64,000 nucleotides of DNA from positions 39,249,797 to 39,313,796 of the forward strand of contig CP136061.1 of the NCBI GenBank assembly GCA_032622095.1. The letters run 5' to 3'. Shown piece by piece: positions 22,561-34,970 of the stretch. The stretch's first letter is position 1. Each line of letters starts with the position of its first letter. The position numbers and the translations under genes are program-made. Origin of the DNA: Siphonodentalium dalli (Eukaryota; Mollusca; Scaphopoda; Gadilida; Siphonodentaliidae). Below the pieces are notes generated by a model. That model was not told the DNA's origin. It saw only the letters and a list, made by a program, of their open reading frames with translations, and ran no database searches.

Positions 22561-24950
22561 CCAGGGAGTTACTCTATGATCATACGTGAGGTGAATAGGT
22601 ATACAGTGAGTTATTGTATGTCATGACTTATGTGAATAGGTATACAATGAGTGACTATATGGTTATGAGTGGGTTGTCCATTGTAAGATCTATGTATACA
22701 AGGAGATGTCATGGTCAGGTGTGAGGTGAATCGGTATGCACGGAGTGACTGTATAGTGTATGATTGTGTATATCCAGGTGTGCCTGTATGGGCATTGGTG
22801 TGGTGTGTGGATATAGCTACATGGTCATCTATGTGTTGATTATGTATATATGGAGTGACTCTAAGGGCATGGGTGTGATGTACATGTGTTGTCTGTATGA
22901 TCATGAATGGGTGTGTTGGTAAATAGGGTGTGATTTGATGGTTACGGGTAATGTGTATAGGTATACATGGAATGACTGTACGGACATGATTGAATATGAT
23001 TACCTGGAGTAAGCTTGGTGGACATTGTCGAGTGTGTGAGTATATAGGGAGTGTCTTTGTGGTAACGGGTGGGATGCATATTTATATATCTTATGGATGT
23101 ATTATCATTGGTTGGTGTATAGGGATTAGCTCTATTATCATGGATGGCATGTATGATTATACAGTGAATTGCTGAATTGTCATGTGTGAGGTGTATATGC
23201 AAGTATGGATTGTTTGGGTGGTTGTGTGTATATCTGGAAGGGCTGAATAGCCATTAGTGAGGTTTACTTGTATGCTTGGAGTGAATCTATGGTCTAGGGT
23301 GGGCTGTATATGTATATTGAGTGGTTATATGACTATGTGTGTCGATATAGGTATACAGGTAGTGAATGTATGGTCAATGGTGAGATGAGTACATGTAGGT
23401 ATACAAGTAGTGACAGTATGGTCATAAATATAATGGACATCTATACAGGGGGTGACTATTAAAATGGTCATGTGTCAGGCGTATGAGTATACCTGGTGTT
23501 CCTGTTTGGTGACTCGTGGCGGTATGGTCATGTGTAGGTTATATCAGTATACACATGTGTTGCTTTTTGTCATGGGCAAGGGATATGTGTATATAGCAAG
23601 TGGCTATATGGCCATGGATAAAGTGCATATGCATACATGGAGTGACTATACTGACATGGCTGGGATGTATTAGTATATATTGAGTGACTATGCGGCTATG
23701 GTGTGACAAATAGGGATACAGGGAGTGACATGGCCAATGTTGAGGTGAATATGTATGCAAGGATTGACCATGGTCGTGTATGAATGTTTTGAATAGGTAC
23801 ACACGGTGTGACTATATGGCCATAGGTCAGGTACCATTGGTGAAGGTATGTGTATGAAGCGAATGGCTATATGGCCATTGGTAAGGTGCATATGTATACC
23901 CGGAGTGACTTTATGGTCATTGTTGATGTATATATTGATTGTCTATTTGACCACGTGTTTGGAGAATATGTATACAGGGGATGACCTTATGGCCAATGGT
24001 GAGCTGAATGGGTATACCAGGAATGACTATATAGTTATCGGTCATGTTTAGAAGTATCCCCGGTGTGCCTGTATCGTGACGCGTGGCTGTAAGGTCACCC
24101 GTGGCCATGGGTCAGGTGTACATTTATACAGTGGGTCACTATATTGTTATGTCTGTGGTGTTTATGTATATAAGTAATGACTGTGTGGTAATAGGTGGCC
24201 ATCGTTTTCCGTGTTTAACGCCCCCATGTTTTTAAACACCATCAAGATAGAGAACTCTCTGACATGACCTCTCCATTGATTAACATATCCTTGAGTTATT
24301 GTGTCACACAAGGTACACATGTACAACCCACCCATTACCTCAGTCACTCCATATCTACATAAACACAACACAAATGACAACATAGTCACCCACTTTATAC
24401 ACGTACACCTGATAATACAGCCATACTTGGTTATACCCATACATACCACAAACGACGATACAGCCACGAGTCACCATGTATGAACACCAGGTATACACAT
24501 ACACCCGACACATGGCCATATAGTCACTCTATGTATACATATTCACTGCATTCACGATCATACGGTAACGCGTTGTATACCTATTCACCTCACCGTGGAC
24601 TATACAGCCACTACATGTATACTTATTCGCATATCCATTACCATAGAGTAAATCCAGTTATACATATGCACATCACCAATGGTGAGCCCTTCCAGATATG
24701 CCAATACCCGCACATACGACATCTCATAAGTTCCACACTTGCCATACTCGTGATCATGCATCTACTAGTACTACCCATACACCATCAATGAAAACACATC
24801 CACAACATATATAAATATACAACCCACCGTTGCCAACAGGGCACTCCCCATATACCCACACATCATCCATGACCATACAATAACTCGCGGTATACCTATT
24901 ATCCTCATCAACGATCATAGAGTAACTCCCTGGCTGTCATCTTGGCTTCC
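22561..24950. repeat. Diverged minisatellite in two opposite orientations (core of the palindrome)
   Basis: From 22561 to about 24190 the units read like gtgaataggtatacagtgag, tgactatatggtcatg. From about 24310 to 24950 they read as the complement (actccatatct, catggccatatagtcactct, gtatacctattcacctc). The turn lies near 24190-24310. The left array is about 1.6 kb and the right about 0.65 kb, so one arm has expanded or the other contracted. The many ORFs of 60-100 aa are Tyr/His/Thr repeat artefacts. Confidence 0.8.
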
Positions 24951-26298
24951 ACCCTGTATCCAGTTGATAAATTTTTATCATAATGGGCCAGACTATACCC
25001 ACATCTCATGGTTCATCTCAGTTCCGTCTCAAAGTTCTGCCCATTTCCTTTCAATAATATGGCCATAATCACAAAAGAGGTTATCCGCAAAATTCCATAC
25101 TGCAACTTTAAAATGAATTTGTCATGCCCCATACGGAACTAGGATAAACATAATAGAACATAGTTGTCAGTTAATTAACTAACAGGTATAATAACCAAGT
25201 GAGTCACAATTTGCTACCTTTTCGGATAACGCAGAGAATAATTTTCTGGATATGTGTAAAAAATTTACTTTTTACAAATTTGGTTGCCATTTTGGAAGCC
25301 ATCTTGAGCAATTTAGTCTATAAACACCATAGTGTGACACATTTAAGATAGGTCAAAACAATAAACACATTTGATACCAAAGGTAGTTGCATTTTATTTG
25401 AAAAAATGGTCGAACCTTGAAAAGTGATTTTTTGCCGATATATATGTCAAGTTTGTGAGAGAAAAATCCAATATACCTGGTGATGTCAGTGGTGACAATA
25501 GTAACAATGACACATGTTGTATCAGACATGTTAGTATTCAATGTATAGAATACAGATTAGCCAATGTTATACATCAACCACAACTTGTAAGCAATTGCAT
25601 GACACCCTGGTGCAATATTTACAATTTTCCATATTTAGGCGGCCATTTTGGCAGCCATTTTGAGCCAAGGTAAGATTTTTGGTTCCAGAGAATTGGAATA
25701 TTCATAGGTAATGATATGCCTCGCTTGCATTACAATTTTCTTTTCATTTCTAGTTGAAATATGACTAGAATCCCAATTGTGATATTTTTGTAAAATTTTG
25801 TACCGCGTTCTGTAAAATCGAATTTTTGACGGATTGGAAGGGGTTAGGGCCCCAATAATTGCATATTTAATTGCTCCAATGATCGGTTAATATACAAAAC
25901 ACAAAATAAAGTTGCATTACTCAACCGTTCCAAACAGCAGGAAATGAACTAGAAGATATTTGTGAAAAAATGTCATATTTTCAACTTCCGGCGGCCATAT
26001 TGGCGGCCATCTTATGATAATTTAGATATGTTTTGGCCCAAATGAACCGTGGTCACCTCCCAACTATAATTGTATTGAGAAATCTGTGAGAAGATGCGAT
26101 TTTCACAAGAAAAGGATAGCATAAACCACCCAACCCAAAAACTGAGATTTTCAAAAAGGTCAAGGTCAAATTGAAGGTCAAGGTGACCTCCAAAATCTGG
26201 AACCAGCCAGTTTAGTGATACTCACCAACCACTTAACAAATTCTGAAAGTTTGGCGCTTCTATCACAAAGTGAACGATTTTTATGTTTTCCTGTAATT

Positions 26299-26299
<1 letters not shown>

Positions 26300-26351
<52 letters not shown>
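26300..26351 (+). repeat. Poly-C tract, 52 nt
   Basis: Uninterrupted C run at the right end of the giant palindrome, followed by cactattaagaac. Homopolymer length is unreliable in most sequencing data. Confidence 0.9.
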
Positions 26352-27887
26352 ACTATTAAGAACATTTTAAAATGTGCAATCACTGGGACATCTGAACATT
26401 TCAGGATTTCAAATGTTTATAACCGACCGCAGGTTCGTAGTCATGAACCAGTAGGAAAAGAAAGATGGGCCTTTATCGAAGTATGAAACACATAAAACAT
26501 AAAATAAAATAAAAAATATCATTAAAGATAAAAATTAAACACTTCGTTGAGCGTGTCTCCAGCTGTGTAACAAAACATTGCACATTATCAAAAACTGAAA
26601 GATATGTGATACATTGAAGGGTTATGTTATCGAGTAGAAATTTGCCACAAAGCTTCGAAAAACGGGGTGGGTCTCTGAAAATACACATAAAAAAATGGGG
26701 CTGGTGGGTACCAAGATAGGTCACAAAGAAAAAAGCGCCCACGTGCCCGGAACTGTTTTCCACCACCCCCTGAGATCGCTGATCATTTCGAACCAATAAA
26801 CATTCTTAAATTAAATTCGCACTAAATATGACACATTTCAAGAAGGAATGTTTGATATATTTTTAGAAAATCACTCTGAAATACCAAGAATTTTAGGCAA
26901 AACTTTCGTTTCGGCCTTGAAAGATATTGTGTCCGAAATCCCGTTTTGTGCACTCTTTTTCCTTCAGCGGTTGAGACTGATATCGAACACACCCGATTGT
27001 TGCACCAGGTTCCCAATTACATCGAACGCATTTACCTTTAAGACTGAACACACACGTTTGGATGCGTTTATAATATGGTGTTAGGTCAATAATTTAAAGT
27101 CTCTCGAACAGAATTTATTGACGAGGAACTGGCAGTCATTGTTATTTGAAGGCCACCACATTATTGAAACAAACAATGATTAAGCGTCAGATCAATTCCC
27201 GAGCCCCACCTTTCGATCTTGACCGACTTCGCGGCGTGCTGTTCAACATATATTTGCGGTAGTATGCATATTATCGACCTATAATGTGAAATAGGTACAT
27301 AATGTTATTATTTTATTTGAAATAAGCAGATAATGGAGTCATAGCCGTATTTTCGTTTTATGGCGCGGGCCACAGTGAAAACACATGTTAAAAGGCGTAC
27401 ACCTGGAAAGTCGTGGGTTGGGTTATTTGTGTCGTACTCAAATTGAGACGATTCTAATCAGATTATCTGCCTAAAACAAATTCTTTATAATGTGCGAATT
27501 TTCGGAAGAACAGGCTGTGCTGTTTTACTCACGGAAGTGATTCGGGCTTGAGCTCTAGGTGCCGGAAATGATCGAAGGATTGTCTCCCTCAACTTAGGGT
27601 GCTCCTGTACTTGTCTGTTTTAATTATATAGTCTCGACGATGGCTTATTCCGCGCTCGGCGTGTATAATGTTTCGCTGTTTCTTTGTATACAGTGGGCGC
27701 ATGGGCGCTTTATTTATAGAATGGGCAATTTTGGACGGATTAAAAGTTGACACCGCCATTTGCAGGCAATTTATAAATTGTCAATGAACACATCCCTTTG
27801 TATCTGATATATCTCCTACCATGACGCTCCGGGGAATACTCGGAATATAACTGTAGATTACCAAATAAATTTAATTCCTATTTCGCT

Positions 27888-28200
27888 AATACTGAACATT
27901 TTAAAGAGTCATTTCTCCCATCCGTTGTTCTGGAATGGATCAAACTACCTTTGCATATAACCAAAGCAACTTCCATTTCAGAAATCAAAGCCAATTTAGG
28001 GATAATAGAACCAATAACAAAACCCACTCTTACTTTTTGTACCGGAAAATTAGTACAATACCCTGTAAAATGCGGAATCATTTTAGTGATCTCAGTTAGG
28101 ATATGTTTGATAATCACATATCAGATTCGACTATATCCCCCTGTAACTTAGACATTGAAGACCCCAGTCACTATTTGCATGTATGCCCTTTACTTTTTCT
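27888..28200 (+). pseudogene. LINE reverse transcriptase C-terminal fragment, frameshifted (remnant 2, copy 1)
   Basis: Translating 27888 onward gives TEHFKESFLP, then WIKLPLHITKATSISEIKAN and PITKPTLTF, which align with TEHFRNSYLP, WNKLPKPITNVSTLPEFKMN and PTKPPQFF of the 30102-30659 element. After a frame change near 28075 and an in-frame TAG, the sequence continues DMFDNHISDS, then CNLDIEDPSHYLHVCPL, matching DMYNNFISDT and CGYEVEDAFHYFFECPL. So it is a second, older member of the same LINE family, on the opposite strand, disabled by frameshift and stop. Confidence 0.75.
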
Positions 28201-28342
28201 TCATAACCCAGATTGGAATACAGATGAATACCCGGCACCCGCAGCACACACACTCTGCACTGCTCTTTATACACATCCTGTGCTATATATGCTATGTAAT
28301 ATTATGTATGTTCCATGATTGTATCAGGAGAGGTCAAGTCTT

Positions 28343-28710
28343 GTAACCCTTTACCCAACAAACCGGCCAAAACCGGCCAAATAAAGCTTCAACAGCCTAA
28401 AATATCTTCGGTCTGTCTCAATAGAACCATACAAATATGGATATCATTGGAACCGGCTCCTTGACCACATTGTGATGTTACAGTTATGCCCTGTGCCAAT
28501 GCATTCTCTTATATATGCGAGTCGACCATAGGCCTAAAAAAATCTTGTTTTAACACTTTTTACCATTTTTTCTTACATTCTTTAACAATGTTATAATTTT
28601 AAATGTGTTAAGCCAATGCATTCTCTTATATATGCGAGGCGACCTATGGTCGACTCGCATATATTAGAGAATGCATTGGCACAGGGCCCTTCTGTTGGGG
28701 AAAGGGTTAA
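28343..28710. mobile_element. TTAA MITE (piggyBac-like), copy 3, first palindrome half deleted
   Basis: Left end reads GTAA-CCCTTTACCCAACA (TTAA mutated) and right end AAAGGG-TTAA. The first palindrome jumps from gcgagtcgaccata straight to ggcctaaaa, losing its right arm; the second palindrome is intact apart from atattaga. Lies inside the 27297-29167 foldback. Confidence 0.85.
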
Positions 28711-29838
28711 GTCAAGTGGAATCAAGACCGATGTTCACATTTGCTGTACTTCGTATACCCATTGACGAGCAGGTTGTCTTCAACTATTATAGTGCCACAT
28801 CCAGGTTCCGTGCTGTACGGAAATTTATTTATGCCAAATATTTTGCCAAAAGAAATATTTTTTGACCATTTCTTCTATAAATCGCAAAAATACTATCACT
28901 GATACCCGGCCTGTTCTCCCGAAAACCGCATATTATCTGCTTATAATATAACTTGTTTTAAATAGATAATCTGTTTAGAATCGCCTCATTTTGAGTCGAT
29001 AATGTGCTGAAAATGAGAGCATTTTAGGCACACACGAACAAGTCAACTCACGACTGTCCAGGTGTACGCTCTTTAACGTGTGTTTTCACTGCGGTCCGCG
29101 CATAAAACGAAATAACGGCGATGATTCCATTATCTGCTTATTTCAGAATTAAATAATCACATTATGTTAGTTTAATATTTCCGAATTTCGTTTCAGGTAA
29201 CAACTCTTATAGTGCATCTGAACAAATGTTGAAGGAGAGTAAAAACATAAAGGAAATAAAAGTAACAACCATAGCCAAAGCAGAACAGTCCATCGCCTAT
29301 GCGATGAACAATTTCTGACTTTGATTTTCACCGGGCTTTTTTGCGTATGGTTGGATGTGAAATCCCGCCGTATTTTGTATTAATGATTTACATGAATTTA
29401 TCTGTCTGCGATATAACGCATACCTATATATGTTCGTATAATATTGTTTTTAAAGTTTTTTTTTTATTTAGTTATGTTTTTATTCTGAGTAACAAATAAA
29501 ATTTAAAACAAATAGTTTAGTCATTAATTGTGAAGCGCCGAGAAAATGAGGATTTCATTTGGCCAAAGTTTTTTTCATTTGGCTAATAAAATTTTCATTT
29601 GGCTAAACTATTGGCCACAAAATTTTTCGGTCCAACGCGAACACTGATTATTTACCTATTTCACATCATCAATTTCTGCACATTTTGTCTGATGTTTCGC
29701 CGTTTGAACGAGTATGTATCGATCGTAAACCAATCACCAAACTATACAATTGTAGAAGGTTTTCTTCATCAGAAGGGCACATTACAAGATGATCAGCTAT
29801 GTAAAAACCAACAATAAATGCGAGTAATTCCTCGACTG

Positions 29839-30687
29839 TTTTTTTTTGTTTAAACATATTTTATTGTAATATAATATTACAAACGGGATTGGGGCACAAG
29901 TTTTAACAACTTAAATCCGCCCCTCTCCCATTAACATTTTAACATATACAACGTAGATGACGAACATAACATATATACAGGATGATGTATGGTGTGGTTG
30001 TGATTGCTGTCAGTCCTATCTTGCTTTTGAAATTTCATCTGAGGTAGTCAACATTTGTAACGCAAAGGAGGATCTCGCCTATATTTGTTAGCGGAGGGGG
30101 CCTAATTAAAGCGTTTCGTTGATGAAATGTATGAATAAACAAAATGGAAAAGAATTTCATTGCGTCGATTCGATTCTGATGATATCCCTGTGAGTAAGGA
30201 GGAAATGTTAGATATTATAAATTGGTGGGCTGCAATCTTATTGAAGAGTTCGCATCTTTCGGTAGCATACAGGGGGCACTCAAAGAAATAATGAAAGGCA
30301 TCTTCGACTTCGTATCCACATGTGCATTTAGAGGTATCAGAGATAAAATTGTTGTACATATCTGATTTTAATTCACTACAATAGTTGCGAATTCTGCAGT
30401 GTAAAATGCTTAGTTTTCTTGGACCATTAATAAAGAATTGGGGAGGTTTCGTGGGCGGGTCAATTAATTTCAAATTCATCTTAAATTCAGGAAGAGTACT
30501 TACATTTGTAATAGGCTTTGGTAGTTTATTCCAAGATAACGTACTTTTAGGTAAATAAGAGTTTCTGAAATGTTCTGTGTGCGAACGGTATGAATAGAAT
30601 TTGTCAGGTTCGCGCATATCATATCGATTACTGGCAATTTGTCTTGATCGACTGTTCATACTAATGTAATCAGATTAACTGGATCTT
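29839..30687 (-). mobile_element. 5'-truncated LINE insertion ending in poly-A (copy 1)
   Basis: Read on the minus strand, the RT remnant is followed by about 260 nt of 3' UTR, then attacaataaaatatgt-like sequence and an A-run (T-run at 29839-29847 on the plus strand). This is the normal 3' end of a retroposed non-LTR element. A TAA lies just upstream of the frame, so the 5' end is truncated at about 30687. Confidence 0.65.
30102..30659 (-). pseudogene. LINE reverse transcriptase C-terminal region (remnant 3, copy 1)
   Basis: An uninterrupted frame of 185 aa. Recognisable features of the segment C-terminal to the RT domain: RSHTEHFRNSYLPKSTLSWN, KLP, PPTKPPQFF, then the LHCRIRNYCSELKSDMYNNF segment and the Cys/His cluster KCTCGYEVEDAFHYFFECPL, the usual C.CG.-EDA-H-CP zinc-knuckle-like signature of jockey/CR1-type and related LINEs. 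No RT catalytic YxDD, no endonuclease and no ORF1, so it cannot move by itself. The frame is intact, which suggests a fairly young insertion. An identical copy lies at 35234-35791 because of the tandem duplication. Confidence 0.75.
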
Positions 30688-30889
30688 GATGAAGGTGTTA
30701 ACTTTTCCTAAACCTTATAATACACCACTAATCAAATTGTATACTGTTAAGAGTTTCCTCACATGCATGGTATTGATTGACCAATATTTTTCAACCTTCT
30801 TGTGGAAATTAAAAAGTCACTTCCAAATGAAACTAATTTTTGCCAAATGTGAATTATTTTTGCCATTGTCAAATTTGTCAAGTGGCACG

Positions 30890-31319
30890 CGAACTGTGGT
30901 CATATATTTTGCTAACGAGCATACAATTAGGCTCACAATATCAAAACCATCGTATATTTAGAAGTTTCACAAAATGGGTCATTTGCGTCAGATCGTTTCA
31001 GGTCAATAAGACGATCCAGTCTAAATTATAATGACACACATTAACATATAATTAAACGATCTTGTTTGGTGAAGTAGCTTATTTATTTGGACCCATCAAT
31101 AGTGGGATCGAGACCGTTGTTCAAACTTGATGTACAAAATATCCATTCACGAGATTATTGCCTTCAACTATCATAGTGTCACATGTTGTGTTAACGAGCA
31201 TGCAATTAGGCTCAACGATAACATATTCATCGTACATTAAGAAGTTGCACACAATGGGTCACTTACGTCAGGTCGATTTAGGTCGATAAGACGGTCCAGT
31301 CTAAATTATAATGCCACAC
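30890..31319. repeat. Diverged direct repeat within the duplicated segment
   Basis: About 30910-31035 (taacgagcatacaattaggc, aaaatgggtcatttgcgtca, agtctaaattataatga) is repeated at about 31192-31319 (taacgagcatgcaattaggc, acaatgggtcacttacgtca, agtctaaattataatgc). A related piece occurs at 28711-28800. Confidence 0.75.
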
Positions 31320-33019
31320 GTCAAGGTCAAATTGAAGGTCAAGGTGACCTCCAAAATCTGGAACCAGCCAGTTTAGTGATACTCACCAACCACTTAACAA
31401 ATTCTGAAAGTTTGGCGCTTCTATCACAAAGTGAACGATTTTTATGTTTTCCTGTAATTACCCCCCCCCCCCCCCCCCCCCCCACTATTAAGAACATTTT
31501 AAAATGTGCAATCACTGGGACATCTGAACATTTCAGGATTTCAAATGTTTATAACCGACCGCAGGTTCGTAGTCATGAACCAGTAGGAAAAGAAAGATGG
31601 GCCTTTATCGAAGTATGAAACACATAAAACATAAAATAAAATAAAAAATATCATTAAAGATAAAAATTAAACACTTCGTTGAGCGTGTCTCCAGCTGTGT
31701 AACAAAACATTGCACATTATCAAAAACTGAAAGATATGTGATACATTGAAGGGTTATGTTATCGAGTAGAAATTTGCCACAAAGCTTCGAAAAACGGGGT
31801 GGGTCTCTGAAAATACACATAAAAAAATGGGGCTGGTGGGTACCAAGATAGGTCACAAAGAAAAAAGCGCCCACGTGCCCGGAACTGTTTTCCACCACCC
31901 CCTGAGATCGCTGATCATTTCGAACCAATAAACATTCTTAAATTAAATTCGCACTAAATATGACACATTTCAAGAAGGAATGTTTGATATATTTTTAGAA
32001 AATCACTCTGAAATACCAAGAATTTTAGGCAAAACTTTCGTTTCGGCCTTGAAAGATATTGTGTCCGAAATCCCGTTTTGTGCACTCTTTTTCCTTCAGC
32101 GGTTGAGACTGATATCGAACACACCCGATTGTTGCACCAGGTTCCCAATTACATCGAACGCATTTACCTTTAAGACTGAACACACACGTTTGGATGCGTT
32201 TATAATATGGTGTTAGGTCAATAATTTAAAGTCTCTCGAACAGAATTTATTGACGAGGAACTGGCAGTCATTGTTATTTGAAGGCCACCACATTATTGAA
32301 ACAAACAATGATTAAGCGTCAGATCAATTCCCGAGCCCCACCTTTCGATCTTGACCGACTTCGCGGCGTGCTGTTCAACATATATTTGCGGTAGTATGCA
32401 TATTATCGACCTATAATGTGAAATAGGTACATAATGTTATTATTTTATTTGAAATAAGCAGATAATGGAGTCATAGCCGTATTTTCGTTTTATGGCGCGG
32501 GCCACAGTGAAAACACATGTTAAAAGGCGTACACCTGGAAAGTCGTGGGTTGGGTTATTTGTGTCGTACTCAAATTGAGACGATTCTAATCAGATTATCT
32601 GCCTAAAACAAATTCTTTATAATGTGCGAATTTTCGGAAGAACAGGCTGTGCTGTTTTACTCACGGAAGTGATTCGGGCTTGAGCTCTAGGTGCCGGAAA
32701 TGATCGAAGGATTGTCTCCCTCAACTTAGGGTGCTCCTGTACTTGTCTGTTTTAATTATATAGTCTCGACGATGGCTTATTCCGCGCTCGGCGTGTATAA
32801 TGTTTCGCTGTTTCTTTGTATACAGTGGGCGCATGGGCGCTTTATTTATAGAATGGGCAATTTTGGACGGATTAAAAGTTGACACCGCCATTTGCAGGCA
32901 ATTTATAAATTGTCAATGAACACATCCCTTTGTATCTGATATATCTCCTACCATGACGCTCCGGGGAATACTCGGAATATAACTGTAGATTACCAAATAA
33001 ATTTAATTCCTATTTCGCT

Positions 33020-33332
33020 AATACTGAACATTTTAAAGAGTCATTTCTCCCATCCGTTGTTCTGGAATGGATCAAACTACCTTTGCATATAACCAAAGCA
33101 ACTTCCATTTCAGAAATCAAAGCCAATTTAGGGATAATAGAACCAATAACAAAACCCACTCTTACTTTTTGTACCGGAAAATTAGTACAATACCCTGTAA
33201 AATGCGGAATCATTTTAGTGATCTCAGTTAGGATATGTTTGATAATCACATATCAGATTCGACTATATCCCCCTGTAACTTAGACATTGAAGACCCCAGT
33301 CACTATTTGCATGTATGCCCTTTACTTTTTCT
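33020..33332 (+). pseudogene. LINE reverse transcriptase C-terminal fragment, frameshifted (remnant 2, copy 2)
   Basis: Identical to 27888-28200, including the frameshift and internal TAG. Duplicated passively with its neighbourhood. Confidence 0.75.
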
Positions 33333-33474
33333 TCATAACCCAGATTGGAATACAGATGAATACCCGGCACCCGCAGCACACACACTCTGCACTGCTCTTT
33401 ATACACATCCTGTGCTATATATGCTATGTAATATTATGTATGTTCCATGATTGTATCAGGAGAGGTCAAGTCTT

Positions 33475-33842
33475 GTAACCCTTTACCCAACAAACCGGCC
33501 AAAACCGGCCAAATAAAGCTTCAACAGCCTAAAATATCTTCGGTCTGTCTCAATAGAACCATACAAATATGGATATCATTGGAACCGGCTCCTTGACCAC
33601 ATTGTGATGTTACAGTTATGCCCTGTGCCAATGCATTCTCTTATATATGCGAGTCGACCATAGGCCTAAAAAAATCTTGTTTTAACACTTTTTACCATTT
33701 TTTCTTACATTCTTTAACAATGTTATAATTTTAAATGTGTTAAGCCAATGCATTCTCTTATATATGCGAGGCGACCTATGGTCGACTCGCATATATTAGA
33801 GAATGCATTGGCACAGGGCCCTTCTGTTGGGGAAAGGGTTAA
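33475..33842. mobile_element. TTAA MITE (piggyBac-like), copy 3 duplicate
   Basis: Identical to 28343-28710, with the same GTAA left end and half-deleted first palindrome. It arose by segmental duplication and not by a separate insertion. Confidence 0.85.
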
Positions 33843-34970
33843 GTCAAGTGGAATCAAGACCGATGTTCACATTTGCTGTACTTCGTATACCCATTGACGA
33901 GCAGGTTGTCTTCAACTATTATAGTGCCACATCCAGGTTCCGTGCTGTACGGAAATTTATTTATGCCAAATATTTTGCCAAAAGAAATATTTTTTGACCA
34001 TTTCTTCTATAAATCGCAAAAATACTATCACTGATACCCGGCCTGTTCTCCCGAAAACCGCATATTATCTGCTTATAATATAACTTGTTTTAAATAGATA
34101 ATCTGTTTAGAATCGCCTCATTTTGAGTCGATAATGTGCTGAAAATGAGAGCATTTTAGGCACACACGAACAAGTCAACTCACGACTGTCCAGGTGTACG
34201 CTCTTTAACGTGTGTTTTCACTGCGGTCCGCGCATAAAACGAAATAACGGCGATGATTCCATTATCTGCTTATTTCAGAATTAAATAATCACATTATGTT
34301 AGTTTAATATTTCCGAATTTCGTTTCAGGTAACAACTCTTATAGTGCATCTGAACAAATGTTGAAGGAGAGTAAAAACATAAAGGAAATAAAAGTAACAA
34401 CCATAGCCAAAGCAGAACAGTCCATCGCCTATGCGATGAACAATTTCTGACTTTGATTTTCACCGGGCTTTTTTGCGTATGGTTGGATGTGAAATCCCGC
34501 CGTATTTTGTATTAATGATTTACATGAATTTATCTGTCTGCGATATAACGCATACCTATATATGTTCGTATAATATTGTTTTTAAAGTTTTTTTTTTATT
34601 TAGTTATGTTTTTATTCTGAGTAACAAATAAAATTTAAAACAAATAGTTTAGTCATTAATTGTGAAGCGCCGAGAAAATGAGGATTTCATTTGGCCAAAG
34701 TTTTTTTCATTTGGCTAATAAAATTTTCATTTGGCTAAACTATTGGCCACAAAATTTTTCGGTCCAACGCGAACACTGATTATTTACCTATTTCACATCA
34801 TCAATTTCTGCACATTTTGTCTGATGTTTCGCCGTTTGAACGAGTATGTATCGATCGTAAACCAATCACCAAACTATACAATTGTAGAAGGTTTTCTTCA
34901 TCAGAAGGGCACATTACAAGATGATCAGCTATGTAAAAACCAACAATAAATGCGAGTAATTCCTCGACTG

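Larger units (their letters stand above)
21211..26352. repeat. Giant imperfect palindrome (foldback), about 5.1 kb
   Basis: The outer arms, about 21211-22560 and 24950-26352, are inverted copies of each other. The left arm has agtgggggg, gttcactttgtgatagaagc, tggaggtcac and atggccgccaatatggccgc; the right arm has their complements in reverse order. Inside the arms lies a degenerate minisatellite of about 43-46 bp. Ends read TTA-TAGTGGGG at the left and CCCCACTA-TTA at the right, so a 3-bp target duplication is possible. No transposase was recognised. The left G-run is 7 nt and the right C-run is 52 nt. Confidence 0.85.
27297..29167. mobile_element. Foldback element with inverted repeats of about 220-260 bp (copy 1)
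   Basis: The left arm at about 27297-27517 (acataatg, aaataagcagataatgg, cgtacacctgga, cggaagaacaggc) is the inverse of the right arm at about 28906-29167 (gcctgttctcccgaa, tccaggtgtacgct, ccattatctgcttattt, cattatgt). Between them lie a broken LINE fragment (27888-28200) and a TTAA MITE (28343-28710). No transposase was recognised. Confidence 0.7.
26159..31319. repeat. Tandem segmental duplication, copy 1 (5161 bp)
   Basis: Begins at gtcaaggtcaaattgaaggt (26159) and ends ...ataatgccacac (31319). Copy 2 follows immediately. The only length difference I found is the poly-C run (52 nt here, 23 nt in copy 2), which explains the change of offset from 5161 to 5132. All ORFs downstream of the C-run have identical translations in the two copies. 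Confidence 0.93.
32429..34299. mobile_element. Foldback element with inverted repeats (copy 2)
   Basis: Same as 27297-29167, shifted by 5132. Confidence 0.7.

Noticed and set aside
21211-26352. CACTA (EnSpm) transposon ends
   Set aside because: The termini read TAGTG...CACTA, the reverse of the CACTA...TAGTG order expected for that superfamily, and no transposase is visible.
26473-26796. 107-aa minus-strand ORF, duplicated at 31605-31928
   Set aside because: Identity of the two copies follows from the tandem duplication, so it is not evidence of conservation. No recognisable domain.
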